A stretch of DNA of 64,000 nt from Tenacibaculum pelagium. Its GTDB lineage: Bacteria; Bacteroidota; Bacteroidia; Flavobacteriales; Flavobacteriaceae. Below the pieces are notes generated by a model. The model did no database searches. It saw only the letters and a list, made by a program, of their open reading frames with translations, and had not been told where the DNA came from. The stretch is taken from the NCBI RefSeq assembly GCF_014062345.1, contig NZ_JACGLS010000003.1:337773-401772 (forward strand), written 5' to 3'. The position numbers and the translations under genes were made by a program. Every line of letters starts with the position of its first letter. The first letter of the stretch is position 1. Shown one piece after another: positions 1-10,314 of this stretch.

Positions 1-2
1 GA

Positions 3-272
3 GCATTAACCTTTGCAGAAATGAGAAAACTAACATTAGAGAATTTTAAAAAGACAAGTGATATTTTAAAATCTGCAGATGATTTATCAAAGTTTGTGAT
101 GAAAATAAAGAGAAGAAATGGAAAAGTTGAAGAATATCCTTTTTGGAATCAATTAAACGGACCAATAGCAGATGCTATTTGGCATGTTGGTCAAGTTGTT
201 TCTTTTCGTCGCTCAGCAGGAAATCCATTACCAAAAGGACCAAGCTTTTTAACTGGTACAGTAAGGCAATAA
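3..272 (+). CDS. DinB-like protein, C-terminal part (5' end outside window)
   Basis: The frame is open to the left edge of the window, so the N-terminus is missing; about 89 codons are visible. The ending, with IWHVGQVVSFRRSAGNP, looks like the last helix of the DinB/YfiT four-helix bundle, where a histidine in this helix helps bind a metal. That assignment rests on one motif and is tentative. Proteins of this fold include thiol-dependent transferases and many with no known role. It lies 21 bp upstream of ligA on the same strand. An internal ATG at 21 exists but is probably not the start, because the coding frame continues before it. Confidence 0.55.
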   Translation, partial: ALTFAEMRKLTLENFKKTSDILKSADDLSKFVMKIKRRNGKVEEYPFWNQLNGPIADAIWHVGQVVSFRRSAGNPLPKGPSFLTGTVRQ

Positions 273-275
273 TAA

Positions 276-2291
<2,016 letters not shown>

Positions 2292-2302
2292 AAAAGAGTC
2301 TG

Positions 2303-2596
2303 ATGATAGAGAAAAATATGAGAAATGAATACTTAGTATTTATAAAAGCTGTCAGTTCTTTATTTGTAATGGGTCTGTCTTTTTTTGTATTTAAACTATT
2401 TGGATTTTATTTAATCATTTTAAATTTATTTTTAGGTTTAATTTCTTTATATCTAGCAGCAAGTAGCTTAAAGAGCATATATGTTGATAAATACTTAGAT
2501 TATAAAAAGAAACGAATGACTTTAATCTTTTCTTTATTGACTATTTTAATCTTTATGTTTTTTTTAATAAAAACAATTTTAATAATTAATTCTTAA
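2303..2596 (+). CDS. Small membrane protein of unknown function
   Basis: A 97-residue protein that I do not recognise. It has a short polar N-terminus and about three hydrophobic segments (roughly residues 13-33, 33-52 and 70-93) separated by the basic stretch YKKKR, so it is predicted to sit in the inner membrane. It starts 11 bp after ligA and ends 2 bp before the lysoplasmalogenase-like gene, so the three probably form one transcript. Base use matches the neighbours. It is supported as a real gene by its close packing and start-to-stop fit rather than by homology. Confidence 0.6.
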   Translation: MIEKNMRNEYLVFIKAVSSLFVMGLSFFVFKLFGFYLIILNLFLGLISLYLAASSLKSIYVDKYLDYKKKRMTLIFSLLTILIFMFFLIKTILIINS

Positions 2597-2598
2597 GC

Positions 2599-3252
2599 AT
2601 GACTAAACAAACTAAAATAGCCTTAGCATCAATATTATTTCTAATAGTAGCTATAGCTGATGTATATGCAGTATTTACACAAAATAAGAGTATAGAAATA
2701 ATTTTTAAGCCTTCATTAATGACAACCTTGGCAATTGTATACTTGGTTTCAGTTAAAAAGCCTAATTTTTGGCTAGTATCGGCCTTGTTTTTTTCTTTTT
2801 GGGGAGATGTTTTCTTGTTAGATAAAGTAAATTATTTTGTATTTGGGTTAGCATCATTTTTAATAGCGCATATTATGTATATAAAAATGACATCGAAATA
2901 TGTACAAAAACGGACTTACTTAAAGTTACTGAAGTCGGCAGTTCCTTTTGTTGTGTTATTTGTGGGGCTCTTAAGCATAATTTATAATAACTTGGGAGAG
3001 ATGTTATTACCAGTAATAGTTTACGGTGTGGCAATTTCAATTTTTGGTGCTTTTGCATTGTTGAATTATTCAGAAGAAAAATCAACGGCAAATACTTGGT
3101 TATTGTTAGGAGCAATTTTATTTATAGCATCCGACAGTTTAATAGCGTTGAATAATTTTTACACACCAAAACGGTTGTTTGATATTGCTATTATAATTTT
3201 ATATATAGTATCTCAATATTTAATAGTAAAAGCGGTTATAGCAAAAGAATAA
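2599..3252 (+). CDS. YhhN family membrane protein, lysoplasmalogenase-like
   Basis: A 217-residue protein with about eight transmembrane segments. Conserved YhhN/TMEM86 signatures are visible: a KPSLM segment near residue 36, SFWGDVFLL near 66-76, AHIMY, and ASDSLIALNNF in the last third. Characterised members hydrolyse the vinyl-ether bond of lysoplasmalogens, but bacterial members in organisms without plasmalogens may act on other ether lipids, so the substrate is not certain. It starts 2 bp after the preceding small membrane gene and is followed by a clear terminator hairpin shared with the converging DoxX gene. Confidence 0.8.
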   Translation: MTKQTKIALASILFLIVAIADVYAVFTQNKSIEIIFKPSLMTTLAIVYLVSVKKPNFWLVSALFFSFWGDVFLLDKVNYFVFGLASFLIAHIMYIKMTSKYVQKRTYLKLLKSAVPFVVLFVGLLSIIYNNLGEMLLPVIVYGVAISIFGAFALLNYSEEKSTANTWLLLGAILFIASDSLIALNNFYTPKRLFDIAIIILYIVSQYLIVKAVIAKE

Positions 3253-3291
3253 AAAAAGCGGATTTTAGAAAGTTTCTAAATTCCGCTTTTT
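3253..3291. terminator. Bidirectional intrinsic terminator
   Basis: AAAAGCGGA and TCCGCTTTT arms with an inner TTTAGAA/TTCTAAA pairing form a long hairpin flanked by A- and T-runs. It lies between the converging YhhN-like gene and the DoxX gene and can serve both. Confidence 0.85.
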
Positions 3292-3315
3292 GTCAACAAA
3301 TTCAATGTTTACGGT

Positions 3316-3705
3316 TTATATTTTGTTTCCTATTAAAGGAATATCTTTTCTGTTTATAAATAATAAAATAGCTCCAGAAATTAATACTAACACAGCTGCA
3401 TAAAATAAAGTTCCACCATCTCCATTGTGTTCAATTCCTAACTTTGTTAAGTGTCCCATAACTGCACCACTCATTAATCCAACAGTTAAACCAGCACCTA
3501 ACCAAGTTTTTTTAGGGATAAATAATAATATCGAAGCAATTAACTCTAAAACACCAGTTCCAACTCTTAAGTAAGCCTCATTCTCTCCTGCTAATTTGGT
3601 AAACAAATTAATACTTTCTTGCGCTCCAGTAAATTTAAAAAATAAAGTTTGTAGCATTATAACTGCTGCAATTAGTTTTAAAATTAATGGGAAATATTTT
3701 TTCAT
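3316..3705 (-). CDS. DoxX family membrane protein
   Basis: About 129 residues with four transmembrane segments. The early 'LFFKFTGA' segment, a charged loop followed by 'GTGVLELIASILLF', and 'GAVMGHLTKLG' match DoxX-like integral membrane proteins, whose function is mostly unknown (some work in oxidative or thiol stress). I place the start at the ATG ending at 3705; an upstream in-frame TTG would add six residues (SKPIIM region) but is less likely. It converges on the YhhN-like gene and is divergent from the lipoprotein gene at 3780. Confidence 0.8.
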   Translation of the reverse strand: MKKYFPLILKLIAAVIMLQTLFFKFTGAQESINLFTKLAGENEAYLRVGTGVLELIASILLFIPKKTWLGAGLTVGLMSGAVMGHLTKLGIEHNGDGGTLFYAAVLVLISGAILLFINRKDIPLIGNKI

Positions 3706-3766
3706 TATTATAGGTTTGCTCAATTAGACGCAGCTTTTTTTAATTCTTACATCTATTTAAAAAGAA

Positions 3767-3774
3767 TACTTTTG
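3767..3774 (+). promoter_or_regulatory. -7 box TACTTTTG directly before the 3780 start codon
   Basis: TACTTTTG matches the Bacteroidetes TAnnTTTG -7 element and ends 5 nt before the ATG at 3780. Transcription would then begin at or beside the start codon, giving a leaderless mRNA. No clear -33 TTG is visible. Confidence 0.55.
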
Positions 3775-3779
3775 TAAGT

Positions 3780-4853
3780 ATGAAAAAAATATATGTAATA
3801 TTCCTAATCGTTTTAATTAGCTGTAAGAAAGAAACTGTAAAACTGAACTTTATAAATGAATTTACAGTAAAGGATTCTTTAATGCTTGATAATACTATTA
3901 TAGGAGGAATTTCTGGAATAGATTACCATAATAACGATTATTATATGGTGATAGATGACGCTTGGAATCCAAGAGTTTTAATGGGGGATATTCTTATTAA
4001 AAGCGATTCTATTAAATCTGTTGCATTTAAAAAAGTGATTAGGCTGAATGATACATTAACTCAGTTTTATAATGATAATGCATTAGATTTAGAATCGATT
4101 TTTGTTAAGGGGGATAAAATTAGTTTAGTAAGTGAAGGGTCTATAAGAAGAGGTAAGAACCCTACCGTTTTTGAAATAGATATAAACGGAACGTTTCAGA
4201 AAGAAATAGAAACTCCAAATTATTTTAAAGCCAATTCAATTGCAAAGCCAAAACACAATGCTGCATTTGAAAGTTCATCGAAAAGCATTGATGACAAAGG
4301 TTTTTGGGTGGCTATGGAAGCTCCATTAGGAGCTGATGGAGAAGAACCAACATTTCATGAAACAGAATCACCAGTAAGGATTACTTATTTTGATGATAAA
4401 ACAAATAAAGCCTCAAAGCAGTTTGCTTATCAGTTAGAAAAAATTGATAAACCAGCAAAAGGGAAAGTAAATTTAAACGGAGTTACAGCAATACTTCAAT
4501 ATACTGAAAGAGACTTCTTTGTTATTGAAAGGATTTATCAAAGTGGTTATGGTAGTTATGGTAATGTTGTAAGGATTTTTAAAGCTTCAATCGAAGAAAA
4601 GTCAACAAATACATTAAATATTCAGTCTTTAAAAGAAGAAGAATATGTGCCTTTAAAAAAAGAGCTGTTATTTGATTTTAGTGCAATTCAAGAAAAGCTA
4701 ACCGATAAAATTATTGATAATATTGAAGGAATAACTTTTGGTCCAAAATTATCTAACGGAAATCAATCTTTAATCTTAGTTTCTGATGATAATTTCCAGG
4801 CATATGGTAAACAGTTAAATCAATTTATTTTATTAGAAATTATTGATAAATAA
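3780..4853 (+). CDS. Phytase-like esterase family lipoprotein
   Basis: A 357-residue protein with a lipoprotein signal: 'IVLISCKK' puts the lipid-bearing cysteine at about residue 15, so it is exported and membrane-anchored. The body shows the 'esterase-like activity of phytase' pattern: early GISGIDYHNN, then 'DNALDLESIFV' followed by VSEGS, then NGVTAILQ and, near the end, DNIEGITFGP. This family is thought to fold as a beta-propeller; enzymatic activity is poorly established. It has its own promoter just before the start codon and is followed 29 bp later by the DUF6913-dapA pair. Confidence 0.75.
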   Translation: MKKIYVIFLIVLISCKKETVKLNFINEFTVKDSLMLDNTIIGGISGIDYHNNDYYMVIDDAWNPRVLMGDILIKSDSIKSVAFKKVIRLNDTLTQFYNDNALDLESIFVKGDKISLVSEGSIRRGKNPTVFEIDINGTFQKEIETPNYFKANSIAKPKHNAAFESSSKSIDDKGFWVAMEAPLGADGEEPTFHETESPVRITYFDDKTNKASKQFAYQLEKIDKPAKGKVNLNGVTAILQYTERDFFVIERIYQSGYGSYGNVVRIFKASIEEKSTNTLNIQSLKEEEYVPLKKELLFDFSAIQEKLTDKIIDNIEGITFGPKLSNGNQSLILVSDDNFQAYGKQLNQFILLEIIDK

Positions 4854-4882
4854 CGTATTTTTAGCATCCGTAATTTTTTACA

Positions 4883-5395
4883 ATGATATCCAAACTTAAG
4901 CAAAAATCAATTCAAAAAGCATATTCGAAATTAATAGTTAAAAAAGTTACTAAAAAGCCAACAAATAATAAAGTTAAAAGAGTGGCTGTGTTATTAGATA
5001 ACGAAACTTTAATTAATGTAGTAATTTCAAATCTTACGAATAAGTTACCTTTTAAAAAAGAACAAATAACGGTTTATACATTTAGAGAGTATTCAAAAAA
5101 ACAAGAAGAATCATCTGAGTTTTTTTCAGATAATGATTTTGGGTTTAAAGCAAGTTTAAAATCAGACAATCTTAAAAACTTCGTTAAAAATGATTTTGAT
5201 TTACTAATTAACTATACGAAGTCAGCTAACTTATTTACAAATATGGTAACTTTGTTATCGCAAGCTGAATTAAAGGTTGGCTTTGCTGAAATTGATGATC
5301 GCTTGTTTGATATTGTAGTGTCTGACGCTACTTTTAATGAAGCGGTATTAAATCAAGAAATTAAAAAGTATTTAACCATATTAAATAAAATATAA
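4883..5395 (+). CDS. DUF6913 family protein
   Basis: A 170-residue soluble protein with a basic N-terminus ([19 protein letters not shown]) and a [10 protein letters not shown] strand. Flavobacterial relatives are labelled DUF6913 and are regularly found upstream of dapA. Function is unknown. Its stop overlaps the dapA start as TAATG, so the two are translationally coupled, suggesting a shared promoter and possibly a role connected with cell-wall or lysine synthesis. That link is inference from gene order only. Confidence 0.7.
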   Translation: MISKLKQKSIQKAYSKLIVKKVTKKPTNNKVKRVAVLLDNETLINVVISNLTNKLPFKKEQITVYTFREYSKKQEESSEFFSDNDFGFKASLKSDNLKNFVKNDFDLLINYTKSANLFTNMVTLLSQAELKVGFAEIDDRLFDIVVSDATFNEAVLNQEIKKYLTILNKI

Positions 5396-6270
5396 TGCAA
5401 AAATTTGTTGGTACAGGTGTGGCGTTAGTTACTCCTTTTAACGAAGATTTAAGTGTAGATTTTAATGCGCTTAGAAAGTTAGTGAATTATAATATTGATA
5501 ACGGAATAAATTATTTAGTTATCAACGGAACAACAGGTGAAAGCGGAACTATTACAAAAGAAGAAAAAGAAGAAATTATTAAGGTAATTGTTGATGAGAA
5601 CAAAGGAAGATTACCTTTAGTTTTAGGAGTAGGAGGAAACAATACTCAAACTGTAGTAAATGAATTACAATCGTTAGATTTATCGAATATCGATGGAATC
5701 TTATCAGTGGCACCTTATTATAGTAAACCAACTCAAGAAGGGTTTTATCAACACTTTAAAGCTGTTTCTTTAGCGAGCCCTAAGCCGGTTATTTTATACA
5801 ATGTACCAGGAAGAACTTCTAAAAATATGGAGCCTGCAACAACTTTACGTTTAGCTAGAGATTTTGAAAATGTAGTGGCAGTTAAAGAAGCAGGTAATAA
5901 TCAACAACAATATTTAGAGTTATTAAAAGATAAGCCAGAAGGTTTTTTAATAATCTCTGGAGATGATGATCTAGCTTTAGGAGTTGCATTAGCAGGAGGA
6001 TCAGGAGTGATCTCGGTAATTGGGCAAGGGTTACCAAAGGAATTTTCTAAACTGATTCAGTTAGGGTTAGAAGGAAAAAATAAAGAAGCTTATGAAATTC
6101 ATTACAAGTTAATGGATATTGTTGATTATATTTTTGAAGAAAATAACCCAGCAGGAATTAAGTCAGTATTAAAAAAACAAGGAATTTGTTCAGATAAAGT
6201 GCGCTTACCTTTAGTTGAGGCGACTGATGAATTACAAAACAAAATATCAGACTTTATAGACAATATGTAA
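5395..6270 (+). CDS. dapA: 4-hydroxy-tetrahydrodipicolinate synthase
   Basis: Condenses pyruvate with aspartate semialdehyde in the first committed step to diaminopimelate and lysine. At 291 residues it is full length. Catalytic features are present: T46-T47 in NGTTGESG, Y109, Y135 in YNVPGR with R140, and the Schiff-base lysine K164 in AVKEAGN. The start overlaps the previous stop in TAATG. dapB, the next enzyme, lies far away at 52.5 kb. A terminator follows the stop. Confidence 0.96.
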   Translation: MQKFVGTGVALVTPFNEDLSVDFNALRKLVNYNIDNGINYLVINGTTGESGTITKEEKEEIIKVIVDENKGRLPLVLGVGGNNTQTVVNELQSLDLSNIDGILSVAPYYSKPTQEGFYQHFKAVSLASPKPVILYNVPGRTSKNMEPATTLRLARDFENVVAVKEAGNNQQQYLELLKDKPEGFLIISGDDDLALGVALAGGSGVISVIGQGLPKEFSKLIQLGLEGKNKEAYEIHYKLMDIVDYIFEENNPAGIKSVLKKQGICSDKVRLPLVEATDELQNKISDFIDNM

Positions 6271-6300
6271 TTTGTCTAAATAAAAAAATATTAGAACAAA

Positions 6301-6331
6301 GGCTACAGTTACTTAATTGTAGTCTTTTTTT
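6301..6331 (+). terminator. Intrinsic terminator after dapA
   Basis: GGCTACAG pairs with a downstream TTGTAGTC arm (two G-T pairs) and is followed directly by a run of seven T. It separates dapA from the ferritin gene. Confidence 0.7.
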
Positions 6332-6364
6332 AGCATCTTTGTATAAGAAAAATAGAATAAGAAT

Positions 6365-6880
6365 ATGTTATCAAAAAAAATAGAAAAAGCTTTAAACGAG
6401 CAAATAAAAATAGAAGCAGAATCGTCTCAAGTATATTTATCAATGGCTTGTTGGGCAGAAATTCAAGGTTTTGAAGGTGTAGCTCAGTTTATGTACGCAC
6501 ATTCTGATGAAGAGCGTATGCACATGCTTAAGTTAGTAAAGTTTGTTAATGAAAGAGGAGGACATGCGAAAGTATCAGAATTAGCTGCGCCACCAATTGA
6601 GTTTGGATCGTTTAAAGACATGTTTCAAACTTTATTTGATCATGAGGTTTTTGTGTCAAAATCAATTAACGATTTAGTGCATATTACTTTAGAAGAAAGA
6701 GATTATGCAACTCATAACTTTTTACAATGGTATGTTTCAGAGCAAATTGAAGAAGAAGCATTGGCTAGAAACATCTTAGATAAAATTAACTTAATTGGTG
6801 ATGATAAAGGAGGTTTATATTTATTTGATAATGATGTAAAGCAAATTGTAGCACAAGGAGTTGCAGATACACCGCAGTAA
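6365..6880 (+). CDS. ftnA: Ferritin (non-haem, ferroxidase type)
   Basis: A 171-residue iron-storage protein that forms a 24-subunit shell. The ferroxidase residues are visible: E17, Y24 in SQVYLSMA, E50 and H53 in DEERMHMLKL, with further acidic residues in the third helix (DHEVFVSKSIND) and Q/E in 'EQIEEEALARN'. No haem-binding methionine pattern of bacterioferritin stands out, so FtnA type is preferred. It is a single-gene unit between the dapA terminator and bamD. Confidence 0.93.
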   Translation: MLSKKIEKALNEQIKIEAESSQVYLSMACWAEIQGFEGVAQFMYAHSDEERMHMLKLVKFVNERGGHAKVSELAAPPIEFGSFKDMFQTLFDHEVFVSKSINDLVHITLEERDYATHNFLQWYVSEQIEEEALARNILDKINLIGDDKGGLYLFDNDVKQIVAQGVADTPQ

Positions 6881-6990
6881 GATTAACAAACATTTAGTAA
6901 TACTTTGGATTTTTTATAACAGATTTAATGCTTTCTTGCAATGCGTTTTATAGCGTAAAAAAAATCTTTTATTAATCCATATTTAATCAT

Positions 6991-6998
6991 TAATTTTG
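6991..6998 (+). promoter_or_regulatory. -7 box TAATTTTG directly before bamD
   Basis: TAATTTTG fits TAnnTTTG and ends 4 nt before the ATG at 7003, predicting a leaderless transcript for the bamD operon. Confidence 0.6.
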
Positions 6999-7002
6999 CA
7001 AG

Positions 7003-7824
7003 ATGCAAAAAATTAAAAATTTAGCGTATTTAGTAGCAATGCTATTGGTTTTATCTTCATGCGGAGAGTATCAAAAAGTATTGAATAAAGGAAGTGTTGA
7101 AGAGCAATACAAAATGGCTGTGAAAATGTACGAAGCACAAAAGTACAGTAAGGCTTTACGTTTGTTCGAAAAAATTACACCTTCGTACAGAGGAAAACCA
7201 CAAATGGAACGTATCCAATACATGGTTTCTCAATCAAATTTTAATGAGAAAAACTATAGTTTAGCTGGTTACTACTTTGATAGATTTACAGGGAATTATC
7301 CTAAAAGTTCTAAAAGAGAAGAAGCAGCATTTTTATCAGCTTTAAGTTATTACAAAGCAGCACCAAGCTTTAGTTTAGATCCAACAGATACAGAAAAAGC
7401 ATTAGCATCTTTTCAAAAATTTATCGATAGATACCCAGATTCTGATAAATTAGGAGAAGCAAATAAGTATTATGCTGAGTTAAGAGCTAAATTAGAAAAG
7501 AAAGCATTCGAGATAGCAAAAACATATTACAGAACAGCAGATTACGATACAAGAAATTATAGAGCTGCAATTGTAGCTTTTGATAATTTATTATCAGATT
7601 ATTTAGGAACTAAGTATAAAGAAGAAGCTTTATATTATCGTTTAAAAGCTGCGCACGATTTTGTGATGAAAAGTACACAGCGTAGAAAAGCTGAAAGAAT
7701 TAAAGCTGCGATAAAGGCGTATGATAAATTAAAAAGAAGTTTTCCTGAATCTAAATTCATGAAACATTCTAACGAGATGTTAGCAGCATTAAACAAAGAA
7801 CAAGAACAATTAGTTAAAAGTTAA
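7003..7824 (+). CDS. bamD: Outer membrane assembly lipoprotein BamD
   Basis: Part of the BAM complex that folds beta-barrel proteins into the outer membrane. The signal peptide ends in LVLSSC with the lipidated cysteine at residue 20. The rest is helical TPR-like repeats with the family patterns ALRLFEKITPSYRGKP, YYFDRFTGNYP and FQKFIDRYPDS. At 273 residues it is typical. It heads a tight run with rpoZ (3 bp gap), coaBC (1 bp) and porD (overlap), a conserved order in flavobacteria. Confidence 0.93.
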   Translation: MQKIKNLAYLVAMLLVLSSCGEYQKVLNKGSVEEQYKMAVKMYEAQKYSKALRLFEKITPSYRGKPQMERIQYMVSQSNFNEKNYSLAGYYFDRFTGNYPKSSKREEAAFLSALSYYKAAPSFSLDPTDTEKALASFQKFIDRYPDSDKLGEANKYYAELRAKLEKKAFEIAKTYYRTADYDTRNYRAAIVAFDNLLSDYLGTKYKEEALYYRLKAAHDFVMKSTQRRKAERIKAAIKAYDKLKRSFPESKFMKHSNEMLAALNKEQEQLVKS

Positions 7825-7827
7825 AAA

Positions 7828-8148
7828 ATGGATTATAAAGAAACGAAAGCAGCATTAAGTACTATTACTTATAACAAAGAAGCTATCGAAGCTCCAACAG
7901 ATAATATCTATGAAGCTATTTCAATCATAGCTAAAAGAGCTAATCAAATTAATTCTGATTTAAAAAAGGAGTTAGTAGATAAGTTAGATGAATTTGCTAC
8001 TTACAATGATAGTTTAGAAGAGGTTTTTGAAAACAAAGAGCAAATTGAAGTTTCTAAATTTTACGAACGTTTACCTAAGCCTCACGCTATTGCAGTAGAT
8101 GAGTGGTTAAACGATAAAGTATATCACAGAACTCCAGACGCAGAATAA
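7828..8148 (+). CDS. rpoZ: RNA polymerase omega subunit (Bacteroidetes type)
   Basis: A 106-residue protein with the omega-like segment DNIYEAISIIAKRANQIN that helps assemble the beta' subunit. The C-terminal part (YERLPKPHAIAVDEWLND) is the Bacteroidetes form. It is placed between bamD and coaBC, as in related genomes. Confidence 0.88.
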   Translation: MDYKETKAALSTITYNKEAIEAPTDNIYEAISIIAKRANQINSDLKKELVDKLDEFATYNDSLEEVFENKEQIEVSKFYERLPKPHAIAVDEWLNDKVYHRTPDAE

Positions 8149-8149
8149 T

Positions 8150-9361
8150 ATGTCTGTATTAAGCGGTAAAAAAGTATTACTTGGCGTTACCGCAGGTATT
8201 GCCGCATACAAAACAGCGAGTTTAGTTCGCTTAATTATAAAATCGGGCGCAGAAGTTAAAGTAATAATGACTCCTGCGTCTAAAGATTTTATAACTCCAC
8301 TTACACTTTCAACCTTATCAAAAAATCCAGTTCATTCTACTTTTTACGAAAAAGAAGATGAAAATGAGCTATGGAACAATCACGTTGATTTAGGTCTTTG
8401 GGCAGATTTGTTTATAGTTGCTCCAGCTACAGCAAATACCTTATCTAAAATGACCAATGGTACTTGCGATAATTTATTATTAGCAACTTACTTGTCAGCT
8501 AAATGCCCTGTGTATTTTGCGCCAGCAATGGACTTAGATATGTATATCCATCCCTCAACAAAAGCGAGTTTAAATAGTTTACAAGAGTTCGGGAATATTA
8601 TGATTCCTGCTGCTTCTGGTGAGCTAGCGAGCGGATTAGTTGGTGAAGGTCGAATGGCTGAACCAGAAGATATTGTATCTTTTATCGAAAAAGATATTGT
8701 ATCTAAATTACCACTTCGTGGAAAGAAGTTATTATTAACTGCTGGACCTACTTATGAAGCAATAGATCCTGTTCGTTTTATAGGAAATCATTCTTCGGGA
8801 AAAATGGGATTTGAAATAGCGAAAACAGCAGCTAATTTAGGTGCTGAGGTTTTTTTAGTTACAGGTCCGTCTCATCAAAAAGTAAATCATTCTTTTATTC
8901 ATAGAATAGATGTAAAATCTGCTGAAGAGATGTACGAAGCATGTCATAAATACTACGCAGATGTTGATATAGCAATTTTATCGGCAGCAGTGGCAGATTA
9001 TCGTCCAAAAAATATCGCAACTCAAAAAATAAAAAAGAAAGAATCAGCGTTAAGTATTGAGTTGGAGCCAACGAAAGATATTTTAAAGTCTTTAGGAGAG
9101 ATTAAGAAGAATCAATTATTAGTTGGTTTTGCATTAGAAACGAATAATGAAGTTGAAAATGCAAAAAGTAAAATAGCACGTAAAAACTTAGATTTAATTG
9201 TATTAAATTCGTTACAAGATAAAGGTGCTGGTTTTGCAACCGACACGAATAAGGTTACTCTTATCGATGCAGATTTTAATCAGAAGTCGTTTGAGTTAAA
9301 ATCTAAGACAGCAGTATCGAAAGATATAATTAACGAAATAATACACAGATTAGATGCGTAA
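8150..9361 (+). CDS. coaBC: Bifunctional phosphopantothenoylcysteine decarboxylase / phosphopantothenate-cysteine ligase
   Basis: Two steps of coenzyme A synthesis. The N-terminal CoaC half is a flavoprotein with VTAGIAAYK, catalytic H78 in NNHVDLG, and the PAMDLDMY clamp. The CoaB half begins near residue 190 with TAGPTYEAIDPVRFIGN and HSSGKMG, then SAAVADYRP. At 403 residues it is the usual fused length. The start is 1 bp after the rpoZ stop, and the end overlaps porD by 8 bp. Confidence 0.96.
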   Translation: MSVLSGKKVLLGVTAGIAAYKTASLVRLIIKSGAEVKVIMTPASKDFITPLTLSTLSKNPVHSTFYEKEDENELWNNHVDLGLWADLFIVAPATANTLSKMTNGTCDNLLLATYLSAKCPVYFAPAMDLDMYIHPSTKASLNSLQEFGNIMIPAASGELASGLVGEGRMAEPEDIVSFIEKDIVSKLPLRGKKLLLTAGPTYEAIDPVRFIGNHSSGKMGFEIAKTAANLGAEVFLVTGPSHQKVNHSFIHRIDVKSAEEMYEACHKYYADVDIAILSAAVADYRPKNIATQKIKKKESALSIELEPTKDILKSLGEIKKNQLLVGFALETNNEVENAKSKIARKNLDLIVLNSLQDKGAGFATDTNKVTLIDADFNQKSFELKSKTAVSKDIINEIIHRLDA

Positions 9362-10244
9362 ATTTTTCTTTTTAGTTTTTATTTTATCATCAGTTTTTGC
9401 AGTACAATCACAAGAATTGAATGCATTAATTACAATTAATGCAGATAAAGTTCAAAGTAGTAATAAACAAGTTTATGAAACATTACAAAAATCATTAACT
9501 GAGTTTATCAACGAAAAACAATGGACTAATAAAAACTTTAAAGAGCAAGAGCGTATTAACTGTGCTTTTACAATTATTATTAACGAACAAAACGGTAATA
9601 ATTTTAGTGGAAGCTTACAAATACAATCTACACGTCCTGTATACAACTCAACGTATGCAAGTCCAATATTAAATTTAAACGACACAAATTTTAACTTTCG
9701 TTATAATGAGTTTGACCCGTTAATATTTAATCCAACTACTTACGATTCTAACCTAATATCTACCATTGCATTTTATGTGTATGTAATTTTAGGTGTTGAT
9801 GCTGATACCTTTGCTTTAAATGGAGGAACAGCTTATTTAAAACAAGCTGAAAATGCAATGTTGCAAGCACAATCTAACGGTGAAACAGGTTGGCAAAATG
9901 CAGTTGGAAAGCAAAATCGTTTCGCATTGATTGATAATTTATTGTCATCGAAATTTAGTGGATTAAGAAGTATTTACTACAATTATCATAGAAAAGGATT
10001 TGATAATTTTACAGACAATAAAAAAACAGCAAAAGAAATTGTTGAACAAAATGTGATAGCTCTTGAAAAACTGCATAATATTACCATTGGTAATTATATG
10101 ATTCGCGTTTTTTTAGATGCTAAAGGAGACGAGATTGTAAATGTTTTTGCTGATGAAAGACCAACAAATAATCAACAAAAAATGATTGATGTCTTAGAAA
10201 GCATTGCACCTACTTATAAAGATAAGTGGAAAAAAATTCAATAA
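9354..10244 (+). CDS. porD: Type IX secretion PorD-like protein (DUF4835)
   Basis: A 296-residue exported protein with a signal peptide ending around AVQSQE. The body starts LNALITINADKVQSSNKQVY, with NYMIRVFLDAKGDE near the C-terminus. The family (DUF4835, later named for the T9SS accessory protein PorD) sits between coaBC and recN in most flavobacteria. The role in type IX secretion is taken from family naming, not from motifs here. The overlap with coaBC points to cotranscription. Confidence 0.8.
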   Translation: MRKFFFLVFILSSVFAVQSQELNALITINADKVQSSNKQVYETLQKSLTEFINEKQWTNKNFKEQERINCAFTIIINEQNGNNFSGSLQIQSTRPVYNSTYASPILNLNDTNFNFRYNEFDPLIFNPTTYDSNLISTIAFYVYVILGVDADTFALNGGTAYLKQAENAMLQAQSNGETGWQNAVGKQNRFALIDNLLSSKFSGLRSIYYNYHRKGFDNFTDNKKTAKEIVEQNVIALEKLHNITIGNYMIRVFLDAKGDEIVNVFADERPTNNQQKMIDVLESIAPTYKDKWKKIQ

Positions 10245-10314
10245 ATATCCTTTATTTTTAAAGTGATTTAATTCACTCAAAATTCTTACTTTTATTCTTT
10301 TCAAAGAATAGAAT